A stretch of 5,183 nt of DNA from Bacillus sp. (in: firmicutes). GTDB lineage: Bacteria > Bacillota > Bacilli > Bacillales > Cytobacillaceae. Shown piece after piece: positions 5,122 through 5,183 of this stretch. The position numbers were made by a program, and so were the translations under genes. The notes under the pieces were generated by a model. It saw only the letters and a program-made list of their open reading frames with translations, was not told the origin of the DNA and did no database searches. The stretch spans positions 1 to 5,183 of the forward strand of contig DMSR01000099.1 of the NCBI GenBank assembly GCA_003457145.1, in the 5' to 3' direction. Within the stretch, counting starts at the first letter, position 1. Every line of letters begins with the position of its first letter.

Positions 5122-5183
5122 ATGGACGTTAAACGAGTTAAACAAATACTCTCATCGTCAGCAGAAATTGATGTAGTTTATAA
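5122..5183 (+). CDS. sspH: H-type small acid-soluble spore protein, 5' part only
   Basis: The first 20 codons of a gene run off the right edge. They begin MDVKRVKQILSSS and continue AEIDVVY, which matches the start of the H-type small acid-soluble spore protein family (about 60 residues in full). These small proteins are made in the forespore and packed into the spore core; the H type is a minor class whose exact role is less clear than that of the DNA-binding alpha/beta SASPs. The start is well supported: GGAGGG (5108-5113) lies 8 bases before the ATG. The gene is separated from divergent pbuO by about 500 bases. The call rests on a short N-terminus only, but the pattern is characteristic. 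Confidence 0.8.
   Translation, partial: MDVKRVKQILSSSAEIDVVY

Noticed and set aside
4897..5145. Minus-strand 82-codon frame
   Set aside because: It overlaps the start of sspH, has no convincing ribosome binding site, crosses a terminator-like hairpin, and resembles no family I know.
1..5183. CRISPR array, tRNA, rRNA, insertion sequence or phage genes
   Set aside because: No spaced direct repeats, tRNA-like folds, transposase or phage motifs were seen on either strand.

Overview
This 5183-base window looks like chromosomal DNA of an endospore-forming Bacillaceae species (Bacillus or a close relative). The reasons are low GC, strong AGGAGG ribosome binding sites, two TTG starts, the start of an H-type small acid-soluble spore protein gene, and close resemblance of several proteins to Bacillus subtilis families. 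I judged similarity by eye and from memory, not by a search.

Layout from left to right. Positions 1-744 (minus strand) hold the front part of a membrane-anchored LysM protein running into a polysaccharide deacetylase domain. Its 3' end is broken at the window edge by a perfect 24-bp inverted repeat with a 23-base loop, which looks like a fold-back join. Positions 745-1033 are a divergent intergenic region with a clear sigma-A promoter for the next gene. Positions 1034-2422 (plus) are the L-cystine symporter gene tcyP, closed by a strong terminator. Positions 2539-3117 (minus) encode a short YitT-family membrane protein. Positions 3305-4603 (minus) encode a purine permease of the PbuO/PbuG (AzgA-like NCS2) group, with its own terminator at 3222-3248 and a promoter overlapped by a likely PurR operator. 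Positions 4604-5121 contain no convincing gene, only regulatory signals and a few small inverted repeats. From 5122 (plus) the first 20 codons of sspH run off the window.

These are mostly independent transcription units: nutrient uptake (cystine, purines), a membrane protein of unknown role, and two genes tied to cell wall or spore biology. pbuO and the yitT-like gene point the same way, but a terminator lies between them, so any co-transcription would need read-through.

I found no new biological system. The most notable observation is the fold-back junction at positions 1-71. It is most simply a sequencing-library or assembly artefact at a contig end, and it means the last 15-16 codons of the leftmost reading frame should not be trusted. 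The start codons of the yitT-like gene and pbuO should be set downstream of the longest open frames.
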